Below, piece after piece: positions 17,681 to 27,905 of a DNA stretch of 64,000 nucleotides. The DNA is from Caenibius sp. WL (GTDB lineage Bacteria > Pseudomonadota > Alphaproteobacteria > Sphingomonadales > Sphingomonadaceae). The notes beneath the pieces are model-generated. The model did not search any database, had not been told where the DNA came from, and worked only from the letters and a program-made list of their open reading frames with translations. The stretch is taken from the NCBI RefSeq assembly GCF_019803445.1, contig NZ_CP081844.1, positions 1,748,501-1,812,500 on the forward strand. The letters run 5' to 3'. The position numbers and the translations under genes were made by a program. The stretch's first letter is position 1. Every line of letters starts with the position of its first letter.

Positions 17681-18571
17681 TTATACGAGTTCCTTGAGGA
17701 GCCCATCCAGCGTTTCGCCGAGCAGCGACGGCGAGGGGGAGACGCGGATGCCCGCTTCTTCCATGGCCGCGATCTTGTCTTCGGCGCCGCCCTGGCCGCC
17801 CGAGACGATAGCGCCGGCGTGGCCCATGCGGCGGCCCGGAGGCGCCGTGCGGCCCGCGATGAAGCCGACCATCGGCTTCTTGCGGCCGCGCTTGGCTTCG
17901 TCCTTGAGGAACTGCGCGGCTTCTTCTTCGGCGCTGCCGCCGATTTCGCCGATCATGATGATCGACTTGGTTTCGTCGTCGGCCAGGAACAGTTCCAGCA
18001 CGTCGATGAAGTTGGTGCCGTTGACCGGATCGCCGCCGATGCCGACCGCGGTGGTCTGGCCGAGGCCGATGTTGGTGGTCTGGAACACGGCTTCATAGGT
18101 GAGCGTGCCTGAGCGGCTGACCACGCCGACCGAACCCTTCTTGAAGATCGAACCGGGCATGATGCCGATCTTGCATTCGTTGGGGGTGAGGACACCGGGG
18201 CAGTTCGGGCCGATCAGGCGCGACTTCGAACCCTGCAGGGCGCGCTTCACGCGGACCATGTCCAGCACCGGGATGCCTTCGGTGATCGCCACGATCAGTT
18301 CCATTTCGGCGTCGATCGCTTCGAGGATCGAGTCGGCCGCGAACGGCGGCGGAACGTAGATGCACGAAGCGGTGGCGCCGGTGACGGCCTTAGCTTCGGC
18401 AACGGTGTTGAAATTGGGCAGGCCGATGTGGGTCGTGCCGCCCTTGCCCGGGGTCACGCCGCCGACCATCTGCGTGCCGTATGCCAGCGCCTGTTCGGTG
18501 TGGAAAGTGCCGGTGGCGCCGGTCATCCCCTGGGTGATGACCTTGGTGTTCTTGTCAATGAGAATGGACAT
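17681..18571 (-). CDS. sucD: succinate-CoA ligase (ADP-forming) alpha subunit
   Basis: The alpha subunit carries the phosphohistidine that relays phosphate between succinyl-CoA and ADP. The 296-residue product has the CoA-binding segment [18 protein letters not shown], the signature [11 protein letters not shown], and the phosphohistidine loop [14 protein letters not shown]. The start has AGGAG upstream. The beta-subunit gene sucC is not next to it: only 27 bases separate sucD from mdh upstream. SucC must be encoded outside this window for a working enzyme. Confidence 0.97.
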   Translation of the reverse strand: MSILIDKNTKVITQGMTGATGTFHTEQALAYGTQMVGGVTPGKGGTTHIGLPNFNTVAEAKAVTGATASCIYVPPPFAADSILEAIDAEMELIVAITEGIPVLDMVRVKRALQGSKSRLIGPNCPGVLTPNECKIGIMPGSIFKKGSVGVVSRSGTLTYEAVFQTTNIGLGQTTAVGIGGDPVNGTNFIDVLELFLADDETKSIIMIGEIGGSAEEEAAQFLKDEAKRGRKKPMVGFIAGRTAPPGRRMGHAGAIVSGGQGGAEDKIAAMEEAGIRVSPSPSLLGETLDGLLKELV

Positions 18572-18598
18572 GAAAAACTCCTGGGGAGACGAAAGGGA

Positions 18599-20056
<1,458 letters not shown>

Positions 20057-22036
20057 TCAGAGCGCGTGCCGCATGTGCGGGTCGATATCGCGTTCGCGGG
20101 CGAGCAGCATCATGGCCAGATAATCGGGCACCGCGCGGCTGAAATAGTAACCCTGGCCGAGATTGCACCCGGCGTTGCGCACCGCCGTCACCTGTTCGAC
20201 CGTTTCGAGACCTTCGGCGACGATATCCATTTCCAGCGTCGCACCCATTTCGGCGACGGCGCGGATGATCGCTTCGCTCTTGCGGCCGACATTGGGGCCG
20301 GACACGAAGCTGCGGTCGACCTTGATCTTCTTGAACGGGAACTTGTTGATGTAGCCGAGCGAGGAGAAGCCGGTGCCGAAATCGTCGAGCGCGAAGCGCA
20401 CGCCCATGGCGCAGAGTTCGTCGAGGAAGCGGCCGGTGTTTTCATCGTCGCCGAGGAACAGGCTTTCGGTCACTTCCAGTTCCAGCCGCGCGGGATCGAG
20501 GCCCGCTTCGCGCAGCGCGTTCTTGATCCCCAGCGCCGCGCCGGGCGCCCGGATCTGCACCGGCGAAAGATTGACCGCCACGGTGACATCCTCGGGCCAT
20601 TGCGCGCAGGCCTTGGCCGCTTGCGCGGTGATCCAGTTGCCCAGCGTGATGATGACTCCGGTTTCTTCCGCCACCGGGATGAATTCGTCGGGCCGCAGTT
20701 CGCCCTTTTCGGGGTGGAACCAGCGGACGAGCGCTTCGAACGTCTTGATCCGCCCGGTTTCGAGATCGACGATCGGCTGGAAGAAGATCGACAGTTCGTC
20801 GCGCTGGATCGCGGCGCGCAGTTCGGCCTCGATCTCGCGCCGGCGGACGAGATCGCGCGTCATCGAGGCGTCGAAGAAGCTGATCCGGTTCCCGCCCGCG
20901 ACTTTGGCGTGATAGAGCGCGAGATCCGCGCTCTGCATCAGCGTGGCGGTGTCGTGGCTGTCATCGGGCAGCAGCGCGACGCCGAGCGAACCGCCGACTG
21001 TCAGCCGTTCGTTGTCGATCCGATAGGGCCGCGCGATCTGGTCGAGCACATCGCGCGCGATCCGTTCGGCATCGGAACGGGTGGAAAGGCGGCAGGCGAT
21101 GATGAATTCATCCCCGCCGAAGCGGGCCACCGCGGCATGGCCGGGCAACTGCGCGATCAGCCGCCGGGCGATTTCCTTCAGCACTTTGTCGCCCACCGGA
21201 TGGCCGAGCGTGTCGTTCACTTCCTTGAATCGATCGAGATCGATCCACAGCAGCATCAGTTTCTGCCCGGCGGGAAGATCGGTAATCATCCCGTCAAGCT
21301 TGTGATCGAGCCCGGCGCGGTTGGCGATGCCCGTGACCACGTCGGTATGGGCGAGAAGCTGCATCCGTTCGGCCAGTTCGGCATTGGTCTGCGCTTCGAT
21401 GATCGACTGGCGCAATGTGCGGAAGACGTTCAGCGATATCGACATCATCGCCGGAAGCAGCAGCGCCACCGCCAGCGCGAGCACGAGATAGGCCAGCGAT
21501 CCGATATGGACCAGGCCGATGATGACCGGGAACAGCGAGAGGAACAGTTGCCCGGCGACGATATTCGGGCGCCCGGCGTTGCGGGCGGAAATGCCGGTCC
21601 CGTAACACAGCGCCACGGCCACGGTCATCACCTGCACATGCGCGTTGACTTCGTGCCAGATGCTCAACCCCGCGACGAGGCCGATCATGAACGCATAGCT
21701 GAACGCGCCGACTTCGTAGGCGATTTCCCATTTCCGGGCGTTTTCGGGCCGAAGCTGCCGCACGCACAGGATGGCCATGCCGATGCGGATCACGGCGATC
21801 AGCGTGATCGCCGCCGCCGCCCGGGCCATGAAGCCGTGGCCGGTGACATGGGCCGCGATCAGGCTGGAAGCGACACCGTTGATCGCGCCGATGGCGAGGC
21901 TGGTGGGCTGGTTGTACAAAGTGCCGAGCAGAAGCGCGCGCACGCGGTCATCGACCGCGTTATCGCCCGTTCCGAATCGCATCAGCAATGTACGCAACCG
22001 TGAAATGAGGCCGCTCCTTTCGCGTCCAGTTGCCAT
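20057..22036 (-). CDS. membrane-bound GGDEF-EAL protein (cyclic di-GMP turnover)
   Basis: The 659-residue protein has an N-terminal membrane region of about six hydrophobic segments (residues about 45-205). It is followed by a diguanylate cyclase domain with an intact GGDEF (residues 307-311) and a phosphodiesterase domain with intact EAL (434-436, FEALVRW) and DDFGTGFSSLGY. Both active sites look complete, so the protein may make or break cyclic di-GMP, or use the GGDEF domain as a GTP sensor. I see no RxxD inhibitory site in front of GGDEF. No strong ribosome-binding site precedes the start. TTAACC motifs lie immediately upstream. Confidence 0.92.
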   Translation of the reverse strand: MATGRERSGLISRLRTLLMRFGTGDNAVDDRVRALLLGTLYNQPTSLAIGAINGVASSLIAAHVTGHGFMARAAAAITLIAVIRIGMAILCVRQLRPENARKWEIAYEVGAFSYAFMIGLVAGLSIWHEVNAHVQVMTVAVALCYGTGISARNAGRPNIVAGQLFLSLFPVIIGLVHIGSLAYLVLALAVALLLPAMMSISLNVFRTLRQSIIEAQTNAELAERMQLLAHTDVVTGIANRAGLDHKLDGMITDLPAGQKLMLLWIDLDRFKEVNDTLGHPVGDKVLKEIARRLIAQLPGHAAVARFGGDEFIIACRLSTRSDAERIARDVLDQIARPYRIDNERLTVGGSLGVALLPDDSHDTATLMQSADLALYHAKVAGGNRISFFDASMTRDLVRRREIEAELRAAIQRDELSIFFQPIVDLETGRIKTFEALVRWFHPEKGELRPDEFIPVAEETGVIITLGNWITAQAAKACAQWPEDVTVAVNLSPVQIRAPGAALGIKNALREAGLDPARLELEVTESLFLGDDENTGRFLDELCAMGVRFALDDFGTGFSSLGYINKFPFKKIKVDRSFVSGPNVGRKSEAIIRAVAEMGATLEMDIVAEGLETVEQVTAVRNAGCNLGQGYYFSRAVPDYLAMMLLARERDIDPHMRHAL

Positions 22037-22040
22037 GGCG

Positions 22041-22069
22041 TTAACCGAAAACCATAACCGAGTGGTTAA
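22041..22069 (-). promoter_or_regulatory. possible CtrA-type site upstream of the GGDEF-EAL gene
   Basis: TTAACC at 22041-22046 and GGTTAA at 22064-22069 form an inverted repeat, with CATAACC between them. CtrA of alphaproteobacteria binds TTAA-N7-TTAA and TTAACCAT half-sites, so this is a candidate. Spacing does not match the full consensus. Confidence 0.3.
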
Positions 22070-22161
22070 GATGCACGGGGCCGGCGATGAGGTGGGCGCG
22101 CGAAGAGTTAAGGATCAGGATGGGCGGAATCCCGCAAGCGAAGGCGGCAGTGGCGGGGCGA

Positions 22162-22485
22162 TCAGCGCAGATCGTCGATCAGGCCGGCGATCCCTTCGGG
22201 CCCCAGATCCTGCGCCAGTTGCTTGTCGAGCAGGCGGCAGATTTCGCGCCACCAGTCGTAGGATTTGCGGTCGCCGCCGAAAAACGCGGCTCTGGCCCGT
22301 TCCCGGGCTTCATGCGGGGCGCCGAGGCCGAATTCGGAGAAGTGGCGTAGCGCGGCCCGAAGCAGCAGGTCGTGGTTTTCCCCGGTGCCGTTGTCGTTGC
22401 ATGCCGCGGGCGTATCCGGGCGTTGCAGCGCCCGCGCCACGGGCGATTTCGCAGCGTCGCGGGCAGCGGCAAAATGGATGGTCAT
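22162..22485 (-). CDS. conserved hypothetical protein, 107 aa
   Basis: I do not recognise a domain. The product is 107 residues, hydrophilic, without signal peptide or membrane segment. It contains GENHDLLLRAALRHFSEFG and SYDWWREICRLLDKQLAQ, predicted helical, so it is likely a small cytoplasmic helical protein. It stands alone between the GGDEF-EAL gene and the SleB-type hydrolase gene, all on the minus strand. Upstream at 22569-22578 is the motif GTTAACCATT, a possible CtrA half-site. The frame is supported by the non-random composition and a purine-rich sequence before the start. Confidence 0.65.
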   Translation of the reverse strand: MTIHFAAARDAAKSPVARALQRPDTPAACNDNGTGENHDLLLRAALRHFSEFGLGAPHEARERARAAFFGGDRKSYDWWREICRLLDKQLAQDLGPEGIAGLIDDLR

Positions 22486-22615
22486 GAAAGGCCTCGCGGG
22501 AAAGAACGGAGGCCGTTTCTAGGCGATTAGCCCTAAAATAATCTTCGCAGGTATGGTTGATGCGCCGTTAACCATTTTCCGCAGAGAAGGTATAGACCGT
22601 TGAAAAACGGGGGAT

Positions 22616-23770
22616 TCAGTGCGGCGTTGCGATCCATTCGCCGCTGCGGGCGTATTCGCTCTTAACGCTGCCGCTCTCGGGCAGGCGGGAGGCGCTGTAG
22701 AGCGTGTCGCCCCCGCGCGCTTCGATCGCGGGCGTGTAATCGGGGCGGGGCAGGGCCACCGGCGGCGGAGCGAGCGGCGCGCCCGGGGCGGGCGTGGCGG
22801 CGGTGCGCTGCAGGCTCGCTTCGTAAGCCCGGGCAAGGCCGAGCGGATCGAGCCCCGCCGTCGGATCGACCATCGTGCGTGCATGGGGCGCTGCCACCGG
22901 TTCGTTGCCGAGATAGCGGTTGGTGAACGCCGCCGGGCGGCCCGCCGCGCCGCGCCAGCTATAGAAGATATGCGCGCCGATGGTGGTCAGGCGGTTGAGA
23001 CTGGGCGCCCAGTAGGGATTGACCTGGATCGTGTGGTAATGCGTCGCCAGCCCGACCGGGGCATAGACCGAACCGGCCAGCGCGGCCCGCGCCACGGCGC
23101 GGGCGCGGTCCCATGCGAAGCGGGATGGCTGGCGCGCCAGCGATCCGTCGCACGTGAACGTGAACTGGCAGCCGGTGCGGCGTTCCGATCCCTGATAGAC
23201 CACGCCGCACACCGTGTTGGGGTAGGCCGGGTGGGACACGCGGTTCAGCACCACCTGCGCCACCGCGCGCTGCCCGGCATCGGATTCGCTGGCCGCTTCG
23301 TAATAGATTGCCTGAGTCAGGCAGGTGAGCGCGCGCGTTTCATCGGTCGGCGTGCCGGCGGCGAACACCGGCCGCGCCATGGCGCCGATCACGGGGCGCG
23401 GATATTCGCTGTCCCAGTGGGCGCCGGGATCGAGCGGTTGCCCGCCTGCGTCCGCCACGGCCAGTTGATCGTCAGCCAGATAATAGAAAGCGGAACCGGG
23501 GAAGCTTTCGCCCGGCGTTTCGAAGCCCATCGGCCGCGGCGCGGCGGGTTCCGCCCGGTCCAGCAGAGCGGGCAGATTCCAGCCAGAAGGCGCGGCGAAA
23601 GCGGGCACCGCCATCGCCGCCGCCAGCATCGCAAAGCGTTGTCCGCCGATGCCGGACAAGCGTCCGCGCCGCCCGGCCAGCCCGCGCGCACGGCGCCCGA
23701 AGCGGCCGCGAAAATCGCTGGGCCGGTCTTCGGTGAAGGCGGGCGATAGGATCAACGATGAGCCTTTCAT
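22616..23770 (-). CDS. cell wall hydrolase, SleB/CwlJ family
   Basis: The 384-residue product has an N-terminal basic stretch and a hydrophobic segment (FAMLAAAMAVPAFAAP, residues about 45-60) that could anchor or export it. The catalytic domain spans about residues 185-325 and has CLTQAIYYEAASESDAGQRAV (catalytic Glu in YYEA), VLNRVSHPAYPNTVCGVVYQ, CQFTFTCDG and ATHYHT, all diagnostic of Hydrolase_2. It should cut peptidoglycan in the envelope. The start at 23770 avoids overlap with the divergent cobalamin riboswitch; a start at 24031 would run through it. The Pro-rich C-terminus is low complexity. Confidence 0.88.
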   Translation of the reverse strand: MKGSSLILSPAFTEDRPSDFRGRFGRRARGLAGRRGRLSGIGGQRFAMLAAAMAVPAFAAPSGWNLPALLDRAEPAAPRPMGFETPGESFPGSAFYYLADDQLAVADAGGQPLDPGAHWDSEYPRPVIGAMARPVFAAGTPTDETRALTCLTQAIYYEAASESDAGQRAVAQVVLNRVSHPAYPNTVCGVVYQGSERRTGCQFTFTCDGSLARQPSRFAWDRARAVARAALAGSVYAPVGLATHYHTIQVNPYWAPSLNRLTTIGAHIFYSWRGAAGRPAAFTNRYLGNEPVAAPHARTMVDPTAGLDPLGLARAYEASLQRTAATPAPGAPLAPPPVALPRPDYTPAIEARGGDTLYSASRLPESGSVKSEYARSGEWIATPH

Positions 23771-23857
23771 GCGGCGGGGCGTAAGCGCGCTGCGGCGCGT
23801 AGCGGCAATCCGGGCAAAAGACACCCCCCGGCTGCGTAACGTCCCGTAGCGGCACAA

Positions 23858-23875
23858 GGTAACCAAATCGTTACC
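23858..23875. promoter_or_regulatory. inverted repeat ggtaac-N6-gttacc
   Basis: Two perfect 6-bp arms separated by six bases lie about 90 bases upstream of the SleB-type hydrolase start and about 100 bases before the riboswitch. It may be an operator for either of the divergent genes. No regulator can be named from sequence alone. Confidence 0.3.
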
Positions 23876-23954
23876 ATGCCCGCAGGTAGAGATTTGCGCG
23901 GTTTCATCCGGCCTGCTTGCGTAATGGTGCGTTGCGGCATAAGGGGCGCTCACG

Positions 23955-24135
23955 TCATGGGTTGCCCGGGGTGCGTTTCGCGCTCCGAGCCGAAGAGGGA
24001 AGCCGGTGCGAATCCGGCGCTGCCCCCGCAACTGTGACCGGGGAATGCCCCTTCCATTTTGCCACTGGCCATCCGTGCGAGCGGGGCCGGGAAGGCGAAA
24101 GGGGTGTGACGATCCGGGAGTCAGGAGACCTGCCC
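23955..24135 (+). promoter_or_regulatory. cobalamin (B12) riboswitch
   Basis: The segment contains the B12-box core CCGGTGCGAATCCGG followed by GCTGCCCCCGCAACTGTGA, then GCCACTGG, GGGAAGGCGAAAGGGGTG, and the closing GGGAGTCAGGAGACCTGCC. The order matches the cobalamin riboswitch family. It lies just before btuB, so binding of adenosylcobalamin should shut down expression of the downstream uptake operon. The 5' boundary is approximate. Confidence 0.95.
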
Positions 24136-24242
24136 ATGAAGTCGTTCAGCCAACGGGCGGGGTGGACCCTAGGCGGCGATCGGGGCGGCAATGACGCATG
24201 ACCTCTCGCTACGGACGGCATTCGTTCGTTGGAGTAGGTTTG

Positions 24243-26093
24243 ATGCATAAGTATTTGTTGTTTCTGGGAACCAGCCTTGCCGTGGCGCAGCCCGCACTGG
24301 CCGATGATGGCGAAATCGTCGTCACCGCCACCGGCCTTGCCCAGCCCGCCGAAAGCGCGCCGCAATCGATCACCGTCATCACCCGCAAGGAAATCGAGCA
24401 GGTGCAGGGCGCCGATGTCACCCGTGTGCTGACCCGCCTGCCGGGCACCACGTTCACGCGCACCGGCCCGATGGGCGGGGTAACGCTGATCGGCGTGCGC
24501 GGCGCGCCGGCTGGGCAGACACTGGTGCTGATCGATGGCGTGCCGTCCGGCGATCCGTCCACCACGGGCGGCGAATTCGATCTGGCGCAGCTTGCCACCG
24601 GCACTATCGACAGCATCGAATTGCTGCGCGGGCCCAATTCGGTGGTCTGGGGATCGCAGGCGATGGGCGGGGTGATGAACATCACCACCCGGATCGAAAA
24701 CGGGGTGAGCGGCAGTGTGGAATACGGCGGCGCCGACCGGGTGACCGCGACAGCCGCCGCCGGGCTCAAAGGCGAACGGTTCGAAGCCGGGGTTTCCGGC
24801 AGCTTCGTCGATACCGATGGCTATTCCGCCGCCGCCAACGGCACGGAGAAGGACGGTTATCGCCAGTACAATATCGCGGGCCGCGCGCGTTACCGGGTGA
24901 CGGATGCGCTCTCGCTCACCGCCAATGCCCGCTACAGCCAGGGCAAGGCCGATCTCGATGGCTACCCGGCGCCGACTTATACGTTTGCCGACACCGACGC
25001 GACCGAGAAGCTGCGCGTCTGGTCGGGCCGCATCGGCGCGGTTTATGAAACGGAAGGCCTGCAGCTCAACGCGGGCTATGCGATCACCGATAGCCGGAGA
25101 GAAGGCCGCGATCCCGAAGACCCATGGGGTAATTACACGTTCAAGGGCCGGTCGGAACGGGCCGAATTGTTCGGCCGCGTGGCTTTGCCCGCGCGGTTCG
25201 CGCTCAATTTCGGGGGCGCTTACGACTGGAGCGAATTCCGCAACGGGTTCGAGGAAGGCAAGGCCGAAAACGGCAGCATCCACGCGCTGCTCGGCTATTA
25301 TGGTGATCGGTTGGTGGTGACGGGCGGCGTGCGCTACGACCATCACACCGATTTCGGCGGCGAATGGACGGTGGGCGCCAACGCCTCCTACGAAGTGGTG
25401 CGCGATCTGCGCCTGCGCGCGGCCTATGGCGAAGGGTTCAAGGCGCCGACGCTGTATCAACTGCTGTCGCAGTACGGCAATCCCGCTCTCAGCCCCGAAC
25501 GCAGCAAGAGCTACGAAGTGGGCTTGAGCTATGCCGAACGCGGTGCGCCGGTCTATGCCGCGATCACCGCGTATCGCCGCGACGCCAGCGACCTGATCGA
25601 CTTCTTCAGTTGCTGGACGGGCAACGCGCCGCTGTGCGCCACGCGGCCCGATGGCTTCTACTACAATGTCGGCAAGGGCCGCGCGCAGGGGCTGGAAATG
25701 GAAGTCGCTCTGCAATGGACCCCGACGCTCACCAGCAATGTGGTCTATAGCTACGTCCACACCGAAAACCGCACGGCCGGCGACCCCAATCGGGGTAACC
25801 GCTTCGCCCGCCGCCCGGCGCATATGATCACCGGTTCGCTCGACTGGGAAACCCCCATCGGCCTTGCGCTCGGGTTCGATCTGCGGGTGGTCGGCAGTGC
25901 ATGGGACGATGCGGCCAACACCACCCGGCTGGACAGCTATGCCCTGGGCGATCTGCGCGCCAGCTATCGGGTCAACGACACGGTGGAACTGTTCGGCCGG
26001 GTCGAAAATATCTGGGATCAGCGCTACACCATCGCGGGCGGATATGGCACCCAAGGGCGCGCGGCCTATATCGGCGTGCGGCTGAGGAAGTGA
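24243..26093 (+). CDS. btuB: TonB-dependent outer-membrane receptor for cobalamin
   Basis: BtuB imports vitamin B12 across the outer membrane using TonB energy. The 616-residue product has a signal peptide (MHKYLLFLGTSLAVAQPALA), a TonB-box-like GEIVVTATG, a plug domain with SITVITRKEIEQVQGADVT, GVRGAPAGQTLVLIDGVP and NSVVWGSQAMGGVMNI, and a beta-barrel ending with an aromatic-containing strand (AAYIGVRLRK). I chose ATG 24243 because GGAG lies eight bases upstream and a signal peptide then follows directly. Position after a cobalamin riboswitch and before btuFCD supports the substrate. Confidence 0.93.
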   Translation: MHKYLLFLGTSLAVAQPALADDGEIVVTATGLAQPAESAPQSITVITRKEIEQVQGADVTRVLTRLPGTTFTRTGPMGGVTLIGVRGAPAGQTLVLIDGVPSGDPSTTGGEFDLAQLATGTIDSIELLRGPNSVVWGSQAMGGVMNITTRIENGVSGSVEYGGADRVTATAAAGLKGERFEAGVSGSFVDTDGYSAAANGTEKDGYRQYNIAGRARYRVTDALSLTANARYSQGKADLDGYPAPTYTFADTDATEKLRVWSGRIGAVYETEGLQLNAGYAITDSRREGRDPEDPWGNYTFKGRSERAELFGRVALPARFALNFGGAYDWSEFRNGFEEGKAENGSIHALLGYYGDRLVVTGGVRYDHHTDFGGEWTVGANASYEVVRDLRLRAAYGEGFKAPTLYQLLSQYGNPALSPERSKSYEVGLSYAERGAPVYAAITAYRRDASDLIDFFSCWTGNAPLCATRPDGFYYNVGKGRAQGLEMEVALQWTPTLTSNVVYSYVHTENRTAGDPNRGNRFARRPAHMITGSLDWETPIGLALGFDLRVVGSAWDDAANTTRLDSYALGDLRASYRVNDTVELFGRVENIWDQRYTIAGGYGTQGRAAYIGVRLRK

Positions 26094-26097
26094 TCCG

Positions 26098-26952
26098 ATG
26101 AAGCAGGGGGCGTTTCTCGCGCTGGCATGCCTCGCTTTTGCGGGGTGGGCCATGGCGGGATGCGCCCCTGCGGCTGCGCCGGGTGAAAGCAGCCGCGGGC
26201 CGATGATCGTCTCGCTCAATCCGTGCAGCGATGCGGTGCTGGCCGAAGTGGCCGATCCGGCCCAGATTCTGGCGATTTCGCATTATAGCCACGATCCGCG
26301 CGCCAGTTCGATGCCGCCGGATCAGGCGCGGCGCTTCCGCAGCACCGGCGGAACGGTGGAGGAAGTGATCGCGCTGAAACCCGATGTGGTGATCGCGGGC
26401 GCATTCCTACCCCCTGCCACGCGCGCCGCGTTCGGGCGGCTGGGTATCCGCGTGGAAAGTTTCGATATCGAACATACCGTGCCCGAAAGCCTGGCGCGCG
26501 TACGCCGGATCGCCGCGATTGCCGGGCATGCGGATCGGGGCGAAGCGCTGGTCCGCCGGATCGGGCGGGCGCTGGCCGCCGCCGCGCCGCCGCCGGGCGA
26601 ACCGCCGCTGCGCACGATCCTGTGGCAATCGGCGGGGATCGTGCCGGGAGAGGATGCGCTGGTCAGCGACATGTTGCGGCGCACCGGCTTTGCCAGCCAG
26701 TCGGCCGCGCGCGGGCTGCGCCAGGCGGATTACCTGCCGCTGGAAGAAGTGCTGATCGACCCGCCGCACCTGATCCTGACCGCCGCGACCCCCGGCGACG
26801 GGGAGGACCGGATGCTGAGCCACCCGGCGCTGAGGGCGCTGGCGGGCACGCGGCGGGCGCATTTCGATGCCGGGCTGCTCTATTGCGGCGGGCCGACGCT
26901 GATCCGCGCGGCGGACCGGCTGGCGGCGATCCGCCGGGAAGCGGGCGCATGA
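26098..26952 (+). CDS. btuF: cobalamin ABC transporter substrate-binding lipoprotein
   Basis: This 284-residue protein delivers B12 to the BtuCD permease in the periplasm. It has a signal sequence ending in a lipobox (AMAGC, Cys21), so it is probably a lipoprotein. The rest is a class III periplasmic-binding fold with IVSLNPCSDAVLAEV, GGTVEEVIALKPDVVIAG near residues 82-101, and the C-terminal HPALRALAGTRRAHFDAGL. E. coli BtuF is soluble, so the lipobox is a variation. It starts five bases after btuB and overlaps btuC by four bases (ATGA). Confidence 0.88.
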   Translation: MKQGAFLALACLAFAGWAMAGCAPAAAPGESSRGPMIVSLNPCSDAVLAEVADPAQILAISHYSHDPRASSMPPDQARRFRSTGGTVEEVIALKPDVVIAGAFLPPATRAAFGRLGIRVESFDIEHTVPESLARVRRIAAIAGHADRGEALVRRIGRALAAAAPPPGEPPLRTILWQSAGIVPGEDALVSDMLRRTGFASQSAARGLRQADYLPLEEVLIDPPHLILTAATPGDGEDRMLSHPALRALAGTRRAHFDAGLLYCGGPTLIRAADRLAAIRREAGA

Positions 26953-27905
26953 CGCTCAACCGCGCCAGTGTGGTTCTCGCATTGCTGCTGCTGGCGGCGG
27001 TGCCTTTGTCGTTGCTCGCCGGGCGGGTGTGGATCGACCCGTGGACCACGCCCAACGCGGCGGTGGTGCTGATGGAACTGCGCCTGCCGCGCGCGGTGCT
27101 GGCGGTGGTGATCGGGGCCGGGCTGGGCACGGCGGGCGCGGCGATGCAGGGCTATCTGCGCAATCCTCTGGCCGATCCGGGCCTGTTCGGGATTGCGCCG
27201 GGTGCGGCGCTGGGCGCGGTTCTGGCGATTTTCCTCGGGCTGACGGGGCCGTGGTTCCTGCCGCTGTTCGCGCTGGCAGGCGCGGCTTCGGCCATGGCGC
27301 TGCTGGCGCTGATCGCCGGGCGCAGCGGCGGCATCGCGCTGTTCACGCTGGCGGGCATGATGCTGGCGAGCCTGACCGGCGCGCTGACTTCGCTGCTGAT
27401 CAGTTTCGCGCCCAACGCGTTCGCGGTGGCGGAAATCGTCACCTGGCTGATGGGCGCGCTGACCGACCGGAGCTGGCCCGATGTCTGGCTGGCCGCCCCG
27501 CTGACACTCGCGGGGATCGTGTGCTTCGCCATGGCCGGGCGCGGGCTCGACGCGCTGACTCTGGGGGAGGCGGCGGCCCGTTCGCTGGGGATGGAACCCG
27601 CGCGGTTGCAGGCCTGGCTGATCGCGGGCGTCGGGCTGGCGATCGGATCGGGCGTGGCGGTGGCCGGGGTCGTCAGCTTTGTCGGGCTGGTGGTGCCGCA
27701 TCTGGTGCGCCCGTTGACCGACCGGCGGCCTTCCTCGCTCCTGCTTCCCAGCGCCCTGGCGGGTGCGCTGCTGGTGCTGGTGGCCGATTGCCTGTGCCGC
27801 ATCCTGCCGCTGGTCACCGAACTGCGGCTGGGTATTGCGCTCAGCCTGCTGGGGGCGCCGTTCTTCCTCGTGCTGCTGCTGCGGATGCGGCGGGGGCTGG
27901 TGTGA
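26949..27905 (+). CDS. btuC: cobalamin ABC transporter permease
   Basis: The 318-residue product belongs to the FecCD/BtuC permease family. It has about nine to ten hydrophobic segments and the family motifs LRLPRAVLAVVIGAGLGTAG, MQGYLRNPLADPGLFGIAPG, and GVVSFVGLVVPHLVRPLT, which forms the coupling helix contacting the ATPase. The ATG overlaps the btuF stop as ATGA, and the TGA stop shares its last base with the btuD ATG. Translation is therefore likely to be coupled across btuFCD. Confidence 0.93.
   Translation: MTLNRASVVLALLLLAAVPLSLLAGRVWIDPWTTPNAAVVLMELRLPRAVLAVVIGAGLGTAGAAMQGYLRNPLADPGLFGIAPGAALGAVLAIFLGLTGPWFLPLFALAGAASAMALLALIAGRSGGIALFTLAGMMLASLTGALTSLLISFAPNAFAVAEIVTWLMGALTDRSWPDVWLAAPLTLAGIVCFAMAGRGLDALTLGEAAARSLGMEPARLQAWLIAGVGLAIGSGVAVAGVVSFVGLVVPHLVRPLTDRRPSSLLLPSALAGALLVLVADCLCRILPLVTELRLGIALSLLGAPFFLVLLLRMRRGLV

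Noticed and set aside
23955-26219. Minus-strand open frame (754 codons) opposite the riboswitch and btuB
   Set aside because: It would cover a cobalamin riboswitch and a TonB receptor gene, and its composition is that of a shadow frame.
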